A stretch of 64,000 bases of DNA, from assembly GCA_002633005.1 (NCBI GenBank), contig NMRA01000344.1:99008-163007 (forward strand). The letters are read 5' to 3'. The position numbers and the translations under genes were made by a program. The notes below the pieces were generated by a model. The model had not been told where the DNA came from. It did not search any database and worked only from the letters and a program-made list of their open reading frames with translations. Source of the DNA: Phoronis australis. Its lineage: Eukaryota > Phoronida > Phoronidae. Shown here in pieces: positions 34,793 through 54,400 of this stretch; position 1 is the stretch's first letter, and every line of letters starts with the position of its first letter.

Positions 34793-36555
34793 ACCAAGGC
34801 TAGAATTAAAGTTGCGTTAAAACACCACTAATTTCACGGGTACATCAAATGATTTAGGGAGAGATTTGTCCGAGACTTGCAGTGAACGCGAGCTTTTGGA
34901 ACCCACAAAGTGATGTGAAAGGGAAAACTAGACATTGCATTTACTGTTTGGTTGGTTGTCCACTTTACTTTCCTCAAGGTCGTAAGACAACGTACCCAAG
35001 AATAGCATAAAAAATCGCCACTGTACTCGGAATTAGTACTGATGAATGTAGCTGTACCAAGGTTTAATTAAAATATAAAGTTGGAATGTATGTTTTTCAA
35101 GAAAACCTAACTGAATTCTTTACAGAAACTTTGTGGGATCGACATTCTAAAACCTTGAATACAACTTTTACCTGAAAAAGCTGAATGCCTCCACTGCGTC
35201 ATTTTGTGGCCAGTACGATATTGCTCTTCGCGATGGCGTTTGCCTACTGTGCATGTAAAAACGTGAATGTACTTTAAGTAGCAAATCCATTAGGTTTACC
35301 ATAGAAGCGAGTCTCGCGTATCGAAACTGCACGCACGTTACGTTGGCATTGATGTACTTTAAGAAAAAAATGCAAAACAAAAAAGTACTTTGTTCTGAGG
35401 TAAAATACTTGTGAAATTTTATTCCGTTTCCAGCGGTTCCTTGCCTTTTCAGATTGGTATATGTATCTCATTTAACCGGTTTGTTGCATCAGCGAATTTT
35501 ACGATTTCGTCATAATTTACATAGGTCGTGGGCCGTAACCCGCCTTTCCATCCTGTGACCATTAAAAGGGGTTCAATCACTATTGAATAACAAGAATAAT
35601 ATACGGTCTACAATGGCCGTGTGTGTTTATATTCGATAAATAAGGATTTTGTGAAGTTCTTAATGGTTGCCAGACGAGGTACAAAACAATCATATAACCA
35701 GAATTGTGAGTTCTAACGGACTGGCAGCTCCTTTCAGGCACGTTTAAGCTTCAAAGGTCGATTTAAAATATAAAGTTGTATATTTCAATGAGTTCCTAAC
35801 TAAATTCTTCACAGAAACTGTGTGGGATCGACATTCTAAAACCTAGAATATGACTATTTACCTGCAAAAGCTACCCAATACCTCCACTGCGTCATTCTGT
35901 GGCCACAGTATTGTTCTTTGCGACGGCGTTTGAGTACTCAAGTGTGTGCGCGTGAAATACGTGAATGTACTTTTAACCAGCAAATCCAATGAGAATCCTT
36001 TATTAGTGAGTCTCGCGTTTCAAAACTTCAAGCACGTTATGTTGGCATGGATGTACTTTAAGGAAATGGTGCAAAATAAAAGTGCTTTGTTCACTTATTG
36101 ATAAGGCATAGGTTCCCTTTTCAGATTGGTATGTTTCGCATTTAACCGCTTACTCAATCGGCGGATTTGATGATTTCGTCACATTTTACATAGGCCTTAG
36201 GCCGTAACCCGTCTTTCCATCATCAGTGTTGGATAAGAAGAATAAGATACGGTCCAAAATGGTCGTGTGTCTCAATCGTATAAACAAAATTGCGAATTAT
36301 AACGGATTGGAGACTCCTTTTGGCAGGTTTAAGCTTCAAGTTTGCCGCTAGTCGGTGACTGCACCGCTTAGATTGTTCACCTGAAATCACAAGGAGTTCA
36401 AGTTGCTTTAAACATAACACTAATTTCACGGGTATATAAAAGTATATAGAGAGGGTCGAGTTCGAGACTTGCAGTGAACGTCGGTGAGTTTTTCGAACCG
36501 ACTAAGTGATGTGAAAGGGAGAAAATAACGTTGTGTTTATTGTTTGTTTCATTGT

Positions 36556-37029
36556 TTACTTTACCTTTCTGTTGGTAAACAATTCATTTACTTGGTTTAT
36601 GTAGGCGGAAGTTGAACGCGAGTGAGTGTATACTGAAATCTCGCGAACGTCAGTAGGCCCTTCCGGCGTTTCACTCTTGCAAAAATGCCGCGTCCACTTC
36701 GCAGTGAAGTGTCTACGGCCATCTTGTCTTGAACCGGCTTTGACAGATGTGTCATCGTGAACACATTCCTGTGAGATCAAAAAGCATTTTTCGCCAAAGT
36801 TATTCCATCTCCATGGTGGGAGATTGTTCAAGGCTTGTAGCAAGATTGATTTATCGTTCACAGCAATGTTATTGGACATGGGAGAGCAGTCGTCATCAAG
36901 ACGGCTAGAATGCAAGTTTTCAATTTGGCCCAATAGAGGGTAAAACTTCCCTCCCCGGTATGGCGAGTGTACGGTAGGTGTCTTCCAATTAGATAACATA
37001 CACGCTACGAGATGCCTCAGTGAAGGCAA
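36556..37029 (-). CDS. unidentified open frame, 157 codons
   Basis: An open frame with no ATG at its apparent start, not obviously repetitive (ALNNLPPWRWNNFGEKCFLI; KWTRHFCKSETPEGP). No domain recognised. It could be an exon, an old mobile-element frame or chance. An acceptor-like AG lies just upstream. Not connected to CDK2 as far as I can see. Confidence 0.2.
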   Translation of the reverse strand: MPSLRHLVACMLSNWKTPTVHSPYRGGKFYPLLGQIENLHSSRLDDDCSPMSNNIAVNDKSILLQALNNLPPWRWNNFGEKCFLISQECVHDDTSVKAGSRQDGRRHFTAKWTRHFCKSETPEGPTDVREISVYTHSRSTSAYINQVNELFTNRKVK

Positions 37030-39720
37030 GCTGGTGTTTTGTATTTTGAGGCAAATTATGGAAAATATAAATTTTTGAGATTCTGAAAAAGTGTGCGTTC
37101 TTGATTTTTATCTCCATCAACCGTTTTCTACTAACATCTGAGTGATGGTCTTTTATTGAACAGAACTACAGTTGCTTGTTTCTTTGTCAAGTTTTCAGTT
37201 GATTGTCCACTTACTTTTGAATTGAAGTGGCAACACCACTGAAGTAACAGATGTCATTTGAAACAGCTTTAACTGGAAGACGTCTAAAGAAGGCAACAAA
37301 TGCAATTTTGTACAAACGTTATTTGTAGCATCATCAATGATCATGCCTGCAATGCGTTTTAGTCGTGTCCAAAAGGGGTCCCTACTGTCTTAGCATGACT
37401 TTTGTTGTATATTGTTAAAAATGGATGTCCACCTTATTGGTAGTCAGTAAAACAATTTGCTTACAACAGTGTATAAGTAAAACAACACGCCGTGAGTAAC
37501 TCTTGTCTATTAGATCACTGGGTCAGATAATAATAAATAACATTTTAACATTATCTACACAGATGTCCACATAAGCTTTACATTAGGTGCACCTTAATAT
37601 TTATTGATACGTTGTCAGAAAACTGTTAAAACTATGAAAAGGTGTTCTCAAAGATCACCATGGTTGAAAATCATAAATGACATTAAGAACATTTTGAATG
37701 TTTTTAAAATGGCGACTTAGCTGCCCAGCATTACATAAAAACCCCTGATAACGGAGTCCTATTAACTCAGAAGCCAGCCTCGTCGACACCTATTGGCAAA
37801 ATATTCTTAGATTATACAGAACATCAAAGCAATGAAACACTTAAATATGATATAGAATTAGCACAGTTGAAAAATGAAAACTAAGTACCATGTGAAATTT
37901 GTTGTTGCCTACTATTTAAAAGGACAACTTAAAAGTGGTAACCCTTGGCAAATCAGAAGATACACTACACATAGCAGAAAAATCTTGGAGCTCACTCACC
38001 AAACCTAATATTAAAAATTGGAAAGTATATTACAATAAAAATGAGAATGATACTGCCGAGACCAGATGAAATGACACAAAGCAGAAGCTCGTAAATTCTC
38101 TAAGCTTACTGGATTTTTAAGATGAAGACAGGTTTAAATCAGTTGTACCATATGAAATATAGAACCAGGTAAATTTAAAGCCTATCTTGAAAGGTAACAC
38201 TTGTAAATTTGAATACTGCAGTATATTAACAGCATCGCTCTGAGCCCACTAGTTCCATAAATTGTCAAATGTAACGAACCGTTACGCGTATTTGTTTGCT
38301 TTTGTCTACGTTACCGCGAGAATCCCTTTTTAATTCAAGCAGCTGCAAATATCACCGCTTGCTCGCAATGGTGTTCTATTCACAGACAGGCCTTCATTTA
38401 CGTGATTAAACTCAAGTTTTCTTATCTGCTACCTGGTTAGCCCAATACATCTAACATTATAACATTATTCTGTTGATGTTGGGCTTAAAGATGCAAACTC
38501 ACCAATTATCACTATGAATTTGGGTTCAAAACTGTGTTAGGAAAAAGCATTATAGAAAATGGCGAATGGACAAGAGTTAAATTATTAAGATTTCAAACAG
38601 CAAAGCTAAGATAGAACATTTCTAATACGAAAACATCAAACTCGTCAACTTTTCCTGTACTTCTCATCAAACAGAAGTATATATTGATGAATGCCACTCA
38701 TGGTGAAGCTTTTGACTAACCTATGCTAGAGAGAGAAGATTAGAAGTTTTGTTATTTTGAAGGTAAATTCACATACTACTTGTATTAATGCGATATCGTC
38801 AATTTAACAACGTCCCTGAGATAAACACAAGCTTGCCCAACAGAAAATGACTTTCAAACTCACCGGTTAAAATGTGTTAAAATATACAGTTATAAATACC
38901 CTTTAATACAGATGATTCCTACTTACAGTAAACACAACTGACAGCTCAATCAGCAAAACGACCTACTCCATCCAAGACTACTAAACACCAAACAAGTGGT
39001 CCCAAGCTGTTCTGCACTAAGATGGGAAGTGAGTTTCGGGTTTGCAAAGAGCTGGCAATTTTCTTCGAGACTATGCTCGGCCATTAAAACGACACGGCAC
39101 AGCAAGCAAACCTGCAGTTTGGTCAGCTCTATTGATGAGATCAATTTCATAATGCTAAGTGATCGAAATCAAGTTATTTGTGATTGAAGGTGTTTTTATA
39201 GACATTGATGGCCATGTGTAAGTGAAGTGCCTCTGTCAAACAGGTCGTCCTGAATAGAGTGGGCCCCTCGCACCATACTGTAGATACAACGTTCCACAGA
39301 AAATAGCATGGGGCACATTGATGAACATCATCTCAACAACTGAAAGGTGCAGCCTACAGGAATTAACAGTTCAGTATCAATTTGGAGTCGAGTTCGCCAC
39401 TAGCAAACTCATTCCAAATGTCAAGAAACAAAAACTTGGTTGGTTCTGGCAAGAGGAAGCTCCATTCAGAGCCCTGTAAACTATGGAATAAACAAAAAAC
39501 TAGGTGTGCACACTCTTTATACGAACTTGATGAAAGTGAACCAATTCACTCATAAGTCACACACCATGCCATTTGCAATCAGTTCAAACTGCCGTACAAC
39601 TCTTTATGCAGTTTATTATAGTGAACAGGGCTTCTAACAATCACTCTTAACTAGACAGGGTTCATCAACCTCTTCTGTGGCTACAAGCTGCAACAACCTT
39701 AATAAACAAGAGTAACGCAG
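37030..39720. other. AT-rich spacer, nothing recognised
   Basis: Unique-looking AT-rich sequence. The last CDK2 exon should lie in this direction, but I found no frame resembling the YDPxKRxSAxxALxHPYF end of the kinase. Confidence 0.35.
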
Positions 39721-39724
39721 AGCG

Positions 39725-41000
39725 TTGAAATGCACCCACGACGGTACCGCAAACAGTGTGCTTCTAGGGAGTGTATTTAGTACCTATAAATGGCCATTAG
39801 ATGGCACAGAATACATCGAACCCACTCAAAAATGGGAAGCTATCATCGTTTCTCAAAGCTATTTGCCAAATTTCATGAAAGTCCATCTAAAACCTGCAAA
39901 CTGTCACTGGGAACCACAGCCACAGGTGCAAAATTTGCACTAGGAGGCACCACAGTAGTCGGTGCCATTCAAAACTTATAGTCAGCTGTCCTCTTCCAAG
40001 TATGAACATAATACATAACAAATTTCACAATTATCCCAAAAGAGTGGTTTCACTAAAAACAGACTCAAATATAATAAAAACAACCACTAGGAGGTTTCAC
40101 TACGTCAAACCCACATTAAAACGGAAAGATGTCATAGCTAAACTGCAAAGATACCGAAAAAAACAGGAAAAGTTAGCACTAGGTGGAGCTACTGTACTTG
40201 GAGCTGACTGAAGATCATCGTAAGCAATCCTTTTCTCAGTAGGAATATATATGTCAATTTTTATAATGATCCTTGCAGTGGTTTGGCGAATAAACGGGGC
40301 ACATGGCTCAATACAGGATCGAAGGAAGTAAAAAATGGCCACTAGGTGGCGCAAAATATGTCAAATCCTTCCCAAAACAGAAACATGAAAATCCATACAG
40401 GAATTCCAAATAGGGGAAAATGGAAAAAAATTAAATTGCCACCAGAGGGCACAGCATTCACAGGATCCATCAGAAGGGTCACCGTGGTCTGTTGTCAACT
40501 TGATATAAACACTCTTGCTAAATTTAATAAAGATCCTACAATGGGTTTAGGAGATACAGCTATGGGCGCAAAAAAATAAAACTGTCACAAGGAGACGCCA
40601 CAGTAGTTGAACTCGTAATAAAATCATCGTCAACCATCCTTTTCACACTCAGATCATATATGCCAATTTTCACTATCATCCTTAGAGTGGTTTGGTTAAT
40701 AGAAGGGCAGATGCCAAAAAACAGATTCCAGAACAGTAAAAATGAACACAAGGTGGTGCAAACTACCTCAAATCCATCCAAAAACATGAGAATAGTGTCA
40801 CCTCACTAATACATGCCTATGGTCCAAATTTCCTGAAAATTCATTGGCGACCTTTGAAGATACAGAAGTAAACATAAAAAAACTAAAATTGCCAGTAAAG
40901 AGCACACCAGTAGTCGGATCCGTCCGAAATTCGAAGTCATCTGTCATCAGCTTGATAGGAACACATCTGCCATCTGCCAAATCTCATCAAGATCCTGTGA
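39725..41000. repeat. diverged tandem array with CTCF-like cores (array 2, inverted relative to array 1)
   Basis: Reverse-complement relative of the array at 29095. CTCF-type cores on the plus strand: CCACTAGGTGGCGC at 40339-40352 and CCACCAGAGGGCAC at 40439-40452 both fit CCASYAGRKGGCRS exactly. Weaker versions occur at 39937 (GCACTAGGAGGCAC), 40084 (CCACTAGGAGGTTT), 40176 (GCACTAGGTGGAGC) and 40742 (ACACAAGGTGGTGC). Linking blocks AATTTCATGAAAGTCCA and CTAAATTTAATAAAGATCCT match the other array in reverse. Confidence 0.7.
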
Positions 41001-42071
41001 GGAATTTAAGAGATACAGTTGCGGACGCTAGATGCTCGGACAGAGATGGCAGCAATATGCACCCACATATGTGGGCGCATAAAAACTCTAAACAGAACCA
41101 ACAAAGTTGTTTGCCAAACAAATATTTACAAGAGTTGTCAAAGATGTGTGACTCCACCCATTTTAGCATTGTCAAGGTCATCCCAAGGTCACCTTATGAG
41201 GTCTTTGTACAGATACGTTGAGGAAGTAAGGATGGCTTAAGGCTGATTTGGCAGATATCCTGGAGCTGGGCTCATACTTGAAAAGTTGCTGCAATAGAAA
41301 CAACAAGAAACTAAGCAACAATATAGAATCAAGTGTAAACATGAATTACGAGTAGCACCATTGCTTTGAGGGTCGGGGTGATATTGGCCGAGCTTGTTTA
41401 TTTCCAGCATTAAATGTTGCACGAGTTTGCATGTACATACATACATATACCAGCTTATATTTATATATATATTGAATGGCAGCAAGTTGGTCAAGTTTTA
41501 CCATTTTACAGGGTTTTAAGTTATATTGCTGTTAACAAACATCTCTTAGAAACTGGCGAGATGGGCACAACAAAGCTTGTGAAAATGTCTCAACAAGGTA
41601 ATGTTTTATCAACATGTTGGTGTATAAAGTCGAATATCTACATCACTAGAGATATCAACCCTGCAAAAGCACATAATTTCTGAAAGTAGAAAGTCTGTTA
41701 GTTGTGACTTCATCTATAGCAAAATAACGGTATCAATAACATGAGACAATGTTATTTGATGCAAATGTACAAGATAAAATCTTAAAAATGCCGTTACAGT
41801 CTTCTAAATTATCCTTTCCTTTGATGGCCATTTTTTTATTTTTTTCATAAAAATTAAACAAGTCCTATTTTTGATAGACTCTCGTGCTCAAGTAAAAAAT
41901 TTCAGACACAATTTCTGAAACCGTTTTTGAAATGAGTGCACAAAGTATGATGTCTGAAAGTTTCATATGAATAGAACCACCCATGTCTGTGATGTTGCAA
42001 AGTTTACCAAATCTGGCCACTTTGCGAGAGTCCTCCATAACTTTAAATTTAACTACAAACTAGATGCAAAC

Positions 42072-49131
<7,060 letters not shown>

Positions 49132-49262
49132 GTCGACTCTAGTGAACCTAAAACTCCATTTGGATCGACAGCTTACATTAAAACCGAACAAAGGGGTGTC
49201 ACTGCACCCAATAATATTCTAGTAAATAAAAAATGTTTATCGTCAGCCGACAGCCGCGAGAA

Positions 49263-49309
49263 TTTCGCGGGAAATATATCACGTGACGTCTTTGAAGCTA
49301 CATCATTGG
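49263..49309 (-). promoter_or_regulatory. CDK2: CDK2 promoter elements: E2F, E-box/CRE, CCAAT
   Basis: 132 bp before the CDK2 start codon lies TTTCGCGGGAAA (49263-49274), a perfect palindromic E2F consensus. It is followed by an overlapping CACGTG E-box and TGACGTC CRE-like site (49280-49290) and, at 49305-49309, ATTGG on the plus strand, a CCAAT box on the gene strand. This set is typical of G1/S-regulated promoters. Binding is inferred from motif matches only. Confidence 0.65.
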
Positions 49310-49619
49310 TTCGTTTTGGTGGTAAACTGCCTTGTGGAACAGCTGATTGTTTGTGTTGTCATGAGAGGTATTCTTCGAACTCGGAGGTACTCGGCTATAA
49401 AATTTTCGGCTTGGAACTTACCAGTATAAAATAAAAACATCCACCCATTTAGATTACGAATTTAAAAAGTGAATAAATAACTTGTAGGAATCTTCCATGA
49501 AATAGTCGCCTTTTATGTTCCAAGACCGGCGTATAGAGGAAATGTATGCCGAAGTGCTAGTCTACCGTTGAAATACGAGTATCTGCCACAGGCGGATCCA
49601 ACGCTAAATCGTCGTGAGA

Positions 49620-49664
49620 GACCGCCCGGAGTTGTTATACGTATGGTGCAACTCCGGACGGTCT
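49620..49664. repeat. GC-rich hairpin upstream of CDK2
   Basis: GACCGCCCGGAGTTG and CAACTCCGGACGGTC are inverted (14 of 15 pairs) around a 14-base loop, about 490 bp upstream of the CDK2 start. Confidence 0.75.
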
Positions 49665-50390
49665 GGGGTCAACAGAAAATCACGGTTCAACTGTGAGTCT
49701 ACACCAATGTGATAAGCGAGAGTAGTTTACTTGCTTCGTCAGCTGCAGGTATGCTTATCTCTTTTATGACACACAATGTGCGACTGGGCAAAGTGTTTTC
49801 AAAATAATGTAGATAAATCAGTGGAGCGTGAGACCCCTGAGGTCCCTGTCAAGTCCTCACGACAATTCATGTACGGGGGTTCGGGGTTTAAACTAACCCC
49901 CCCCCCCCTTTAATTGGGACAGGATCAAAAAACAAAAAATGAAAAAACGTCGCCAGCAAAAAAATAAAACGACGCTGCCAGCGTGGATAAACCCCGAGTA
50001 AACTACCTCGAAAAATTGAGGGGGTTAACCCTGGAAATAATTTCTTTGCATTGTGATTTACTATAATAACGAAAAGCAACGCGCATTTCGAGTTTTCAGT
50101 CGTGTCTCATCAGCTGGTCGCACGGAGTTCAGATTGTGCGCGCGCTTCCGTCGACACTTCGGAAGTAGCCAAGCACTTTAGATGGATTCACCACGGAAAA
50201 GGCAAACATCTATAGGTGATTTTTTTTAGGTAACTACATGGGCGGCGCATCAAAGAGGGTTGGGGGGTCCTAGCCCACTCCCCTCTCCCACTTTTTTCAG
50301 TGCTGTGCAGCCCGTGAAGTAGCGTCTTTACTCTAAGATATGTTTTGATGTGACTAGGGAAAATACTGTTGCACCGCAATCCTGATAATC
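49665..50390. other. intergenic sequence, nothing recognised
   Basis: Contains C-runs near 49900 and a short G-run family-like stretch near 50260. No gene supported. Confidence 0.4.
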
Positions 50391-50394
50391 AGGT

Positions 50395-50590
50395 GCATTG
50401 CGCGCACCCAGGGGGGGCTCGGGGCGCTCGAACGAGGAAAAAGTCCACTAAAAATCCGCAGACGCACAGTGTGCCCCGTTTTCTTTTTATCCTGCCCATA
50501 TTTTGTCGGGTCCACATCGACAGAAATTCGAGTCNCCCCCCCCCCCCCCCCCTATTGAAGGCTGGGTGCGCGCATGAGGTGAATCGACGT
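50395..50590 (+). repeat. dispersed repeat, ancient G-run family copy
   Basis: GCGCACCCAGGGGGGGCTCG, AAAAAGTCC, GCCCCGTTTT, AATTCGAG, a long C-run with an N at 50535, then GGCTGGGTGCGCGCATGAGG. The same order of blocks is at 54190-54400 and 56990-57185. Confidence 0.65.
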
Positions 50591-50599
50591 GCAACGTGT

Positions 50600-51985
50600 T
50601 TACCTCATCTGTCATGCCTATTAGTATTACACTCCGTCCGTTTGTAACTTGAATTAATTTGACTGGTGTGTAATAAAGTTGTCTTGCTCAATAATTAATC
50701 ACACAGTGTACATGTAATGTGTTCATTTTAAAAAACGATCAACTCGTTTCCGACGAATTGTTTGGCCCTATAGTAAGGACCGTTGTGGCGGGCACTCTGG
50801 TTTGGTCGCAAGTCCGGTCCAAGATACACCCTAGGAAGTTAGTCCTATACAAGGAATTCGAATGAACCCGTGGGGGGTGCACTTACATTGACAATGTGAC
50901 CGCATTCGCGAACAGCGTTACAACTTCGGGTTTCAAGGGTTCAGACATTGGTACGTTTATGTGGAAATTTGCAAGAGATGCAAATTTGTCCTGGTATACA
51001 TTGTTTTTGACAAAAGCTCATGGTTTGAAGCAGTGCATGAGGAACGGGTCAAATATTTGCTCTTGTAACTTTTTCTTCTTTTTTTCCTTTTTTTGAATGG
51101 ACTTGGCAACCTCAAGGGGCTTAGTGCCAAGCTGCAAAACGAGATGCTTGCATTGTAGAGCCTTACAAGCTCATTGACACAGCAGTTGACGAAGTGCAAG
51201 CACTAACTGGGAACGAAAATCGAAGATGTCTGGGTTGAATGGTTCCAAGACGCGCAAACCATAGCTGAGATCCGATATCCAGATTCCTCCGCAGTCCAGG
51301 CAACAGAAGCACAGGGCTAATGCAGAAATATCCAGGTAATAAATCATAATTCTACATGTTTTGTACATTAAATAATGTCTGTTTTCTGACATACACTTTC
51401 CTTTGATTTTTGTTTACAATGAAACGAAATGGAAATTATTTTCCCACATGTCAAATTTACCCAGTAAAGCACAAGGTCTACGAAAGCACAGAAACTTATT
51501 CTAGTTTGCATTCCACTTGGCTCTTTAACTGCTTCGTAACCAAATCTATGTCACCTAGAGCCTAGCTGAATTTGCTGTCAATGACTCGTTTCTTCCAGGG
51601 AGTACTACAGAAGAACAATGGGAATACCCTTCCTAGACAACCTCTCACAGAAGTTGACAACCAGGTCTTAGAAAGACAACATTCAGGTGGAACCTGTCAT
51701 TTCTTGTGCCATTAGTGGTTGCATCGCCAGATTCCTTGAAGGTGACTGACTCCCTTCTGGCTGGCATTTTGAGTAACACGTTGTGTCTTCTGTTAAATTA
51801 CCGATTGCCCTTTGTAATAGTAGAAACGTTAAACGTATCAATATCTTTTGCTCTCGTTTCAGCGATAACTCCAACACTGACGGTCCTTCTGGAATGCTCA
51901 AAGTCGAGAGGAACTGCCAAGTAACTTGCGTTCTACATTCAAGCACGCACACGGACTATCTTCTCATACAGTGTACGTCAGGGAG
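50600..51985. other. intergenic sequence, nothing recognised
   Basis: Short frames on both strands, none with a family motif. Confidence 0.4.
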
Positions 51986-52019
51986 CTGATATTGATAGGA
52001 TGGGGACCCCCCCCCCCNT

Positions 52020-52979
52020 CGCCCCGATTGGCGCTACGCCCTTCAATGGAATTCCCGCTTTGCGCGAATCCTAAACCACCCGCCTTACTGAAAACATAGA
52101 TCCGCCACTGTCTGCTATGGTTGAATTAACAGATATGCAAAATGCAGTAGGCCTTCACTTTTCTCAAACCCAAGTCTGTTTCATTATGACGGGCGGATCC
52201 TCACTCCTTGGTTGGGGCACCGCCCCCCGCCACCGACGGAACAGTCGATGGTTAATAAGCCAATTGGACCTGTAATGACAATCAATATTACCAAATAATT
52301 TTCCCACTTGTGTGTTTTTCTCCATTTATTTGTAAAAATTCAAGTGAACAACCGGACGGTGCCATAGCCTGGCATGATTGAAAACATGGATGCCTTGCAT
52401 GAGTAATCGCGCCTCCATATAACCCGCCGCCGGGAAAAATTAAAATTGCACGACCCCTGGAAACTCATGATTTTCAACTTCATAAAATAGACGCNCCGAC
52501 CTCGCCCCGATTGGCGCTACGCCCTTCAATGGAATTCCCGCTTTGTGCGAATCCTAAACCACCCGCCTTACTGAAAACATAGATCCGCCACTGTCTGCTA
52601 TGGTTGAATTAACAGATATGCAAAATGCAGTAGGCCTTCACTTTTCTCAAACCCAAGTCTGTTTCATTATGACGGGCGGATCCTCACTCCTTGGCTGGGG
52701 CACCGCCCCCCGCCACCGACGGAACAGTCGATGGTTAATAAGCCAATTGGACCTGTAATGACAATCAATATTACCAAATAATTTTCCCACTTGTGTGTTT
52801 TTCTCCATTTATTTGTAAAAATTCAAGTGAACAACCGGACGGTTCCATAGCCTGGCATGATTGAAAACATGGATGCCTTGCATGCGTAATCGCGCCTCCA
52901 CATAACCCGCCGCCGAGAAAAAATTAAAATTGCATGGCCCCTGGAAACTTGTGATTTTCAACTTCATAAAATAGACACT
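52020..52979 (+). repeat. near-identical 475-bp direct duplication between N positions
   Basis: 52020-52494 and 52502-52979 are about 98 percent identical by eye (CGCCCCGATTGGCGCTACGC ... TTTTCAACTTCATAAAATAG). An N precedes each copy (52018, 52495). Either a very recent tandem duplication or two haplotypes or reads joined by the assembler. Confidence 0.9.
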
Positions 52980-54185
52980 CATATGAAAAAGAAATATTTT
53001 GAATGAGATTCTGTAAAAGTGACTTTATTTGAGAAGGCATTGTGCAGATAGACTGCTGAGGCAGATGAATCTGCATTCCATTTATTTTTTGGTCATGCTA
53101 AGTCACAGGTTTGGTGGTAGTTTTGAGGTTTAAACTACGAGTACGTTCATCCTACGAACCAGCACTGGCACCTAGATTCAAAATTCTTCAAAACTGCGGA
53201 TTCTCTGTAGCATCGGTGCTTTAAATTTACTCTTCTGGGACCAACTGTTGCGGCATCAGCTATCCCTCAACTAAAAAACTTGCAAAAAGATTCTATTGGA
53301 AGGCATCTATTTAAGGAATTTGTAGTAATTTTTCCTTGAGAATCTAATATCGGCTCGTCCCGACCATTCTAAGAGAAATGGTGGCTTGGCTGTGAATGTC
53401 GTAAGGGCCAGTGGAGGAGTTGGGCGGTGTTGAGATGTTAGTAAAGAAAAATTCGTAGCTTCTAAAAACTACATGCTTATTACTCTGATGCAGTGTACTA
53501 TGCCTACCATGTCTTGATGTGTAAAATATTTTATTGGGATTGAACTACATTAAAGCAGACTAAAAACCATTAAATACAGTAGATGGACACATGAAGTAAA
53601 TAAGATGCTGCCAGTGATTAATAATGTTCCTCGAAAATACAAATCCGAATAACAGAATGTACACTGCCATCATTTCCTATAGTCAATCATACAAGGATAC
53701 CACAATGCCTGAGTCGTTTTTTTCAGTCGTCCTGCGGACGTACATGTATGTGCCCTCACGGTTGCGGAGAGTCGCTATCACATAGAGTACAAATTAGCTT
53801 CATAGTACACACGCTACTGTTGAGAAAAATTAGTGATTGTTTATGGATTCCATGGAAATATTTAGGGAGCTTAAGTGGGGTTGACGCTCGTCCCCAAATT
53901 CTGCCCACTCCTCGCTTTTTACTCTACATCAGCAAATGTGAATTTAGGGGAGCCAGGATCCCCCCTCCCACTGACGAGAAAACACAGTCAGCTGGCATAC
54001 TGATTATGGGGCGAGTTTGCAGCAAAGGATTCGAGGAGACTCAAACAATCTCAGTTGGCGCCTGTGCGGTAACTATATATTTGACATACCTTAACATTTA
54101 AAATGAAGGACAGTCACCACAAACTGATTCTAGACCACTCAGGTATTAAAACTTGAGGTCAAGCCACCACCAACAGGACGTGTGC
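52980..54185. other. intergenic sequence, nothing recognised
   Basis: No supported gene. A 117-codon frame at 53748-54101 shows no domain and overlaps G-run family-like text (TTTAGGGGAGCCAGGATCCC). Confidence 0.4.
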
Positions 54186-54189
54186 CTTA

Positions 54190-54400
54190 ATTCTTTCAAA
54201 AATTTGAATTAGCCACCCCGCTCCCCATTTGACGAAGTGTGCAAAAAGGTCCGCCTCAGACAAACAAAAAGTCCGACACTATAGAAAACGAAATAGGCAG
54301 ATGCACAATTCATGGCTCTGAAAGTACCCCGTTTTTTGTTTACTTTTTTTTAGAGTCCTCTCCCGCATATTTTAGGCTGGGCGCACGCCTGGTCTTCAAC
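54190..54400 (+). repeat. dispersed repeat, ancient G-run family copy
   Basis: GAAGTGTGCAAAAAGGTCCG, AAAAAGTCCGA, ATATTTTAGGCTGGGCGCAC match 56990-57185 and 50395-50590. Confidence 0.65.

Larger units (their letters stand above)
31120..36500. repeat. composite tandem repeat array
   Basis: Two unit types. Unit A (about 720 bp) is seen at 33180-33900 and 33930-34640, with a partial at 31120-31480: shared blocks CGTAGACCCCGAAATTGCAC, GCATGCAAAATCTGGGA, AATTTTTGCGACATCTCTCG, TTTTGTGTCAGATTTTATCT. Unit B (about 690 bp) is at 31600-32800 (interrupted by the gap), 35100-35760 and 35790-36380: shared GTGGGATCGACATTCTAAAA, CTCCACTGCGTCATTTTGTG, GGCCGTAACCCGTCTTTCCA. Short frames inside are repeat translations. 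A G-run family fragment is inserted at 34668-34792. Confidence 0.85.
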
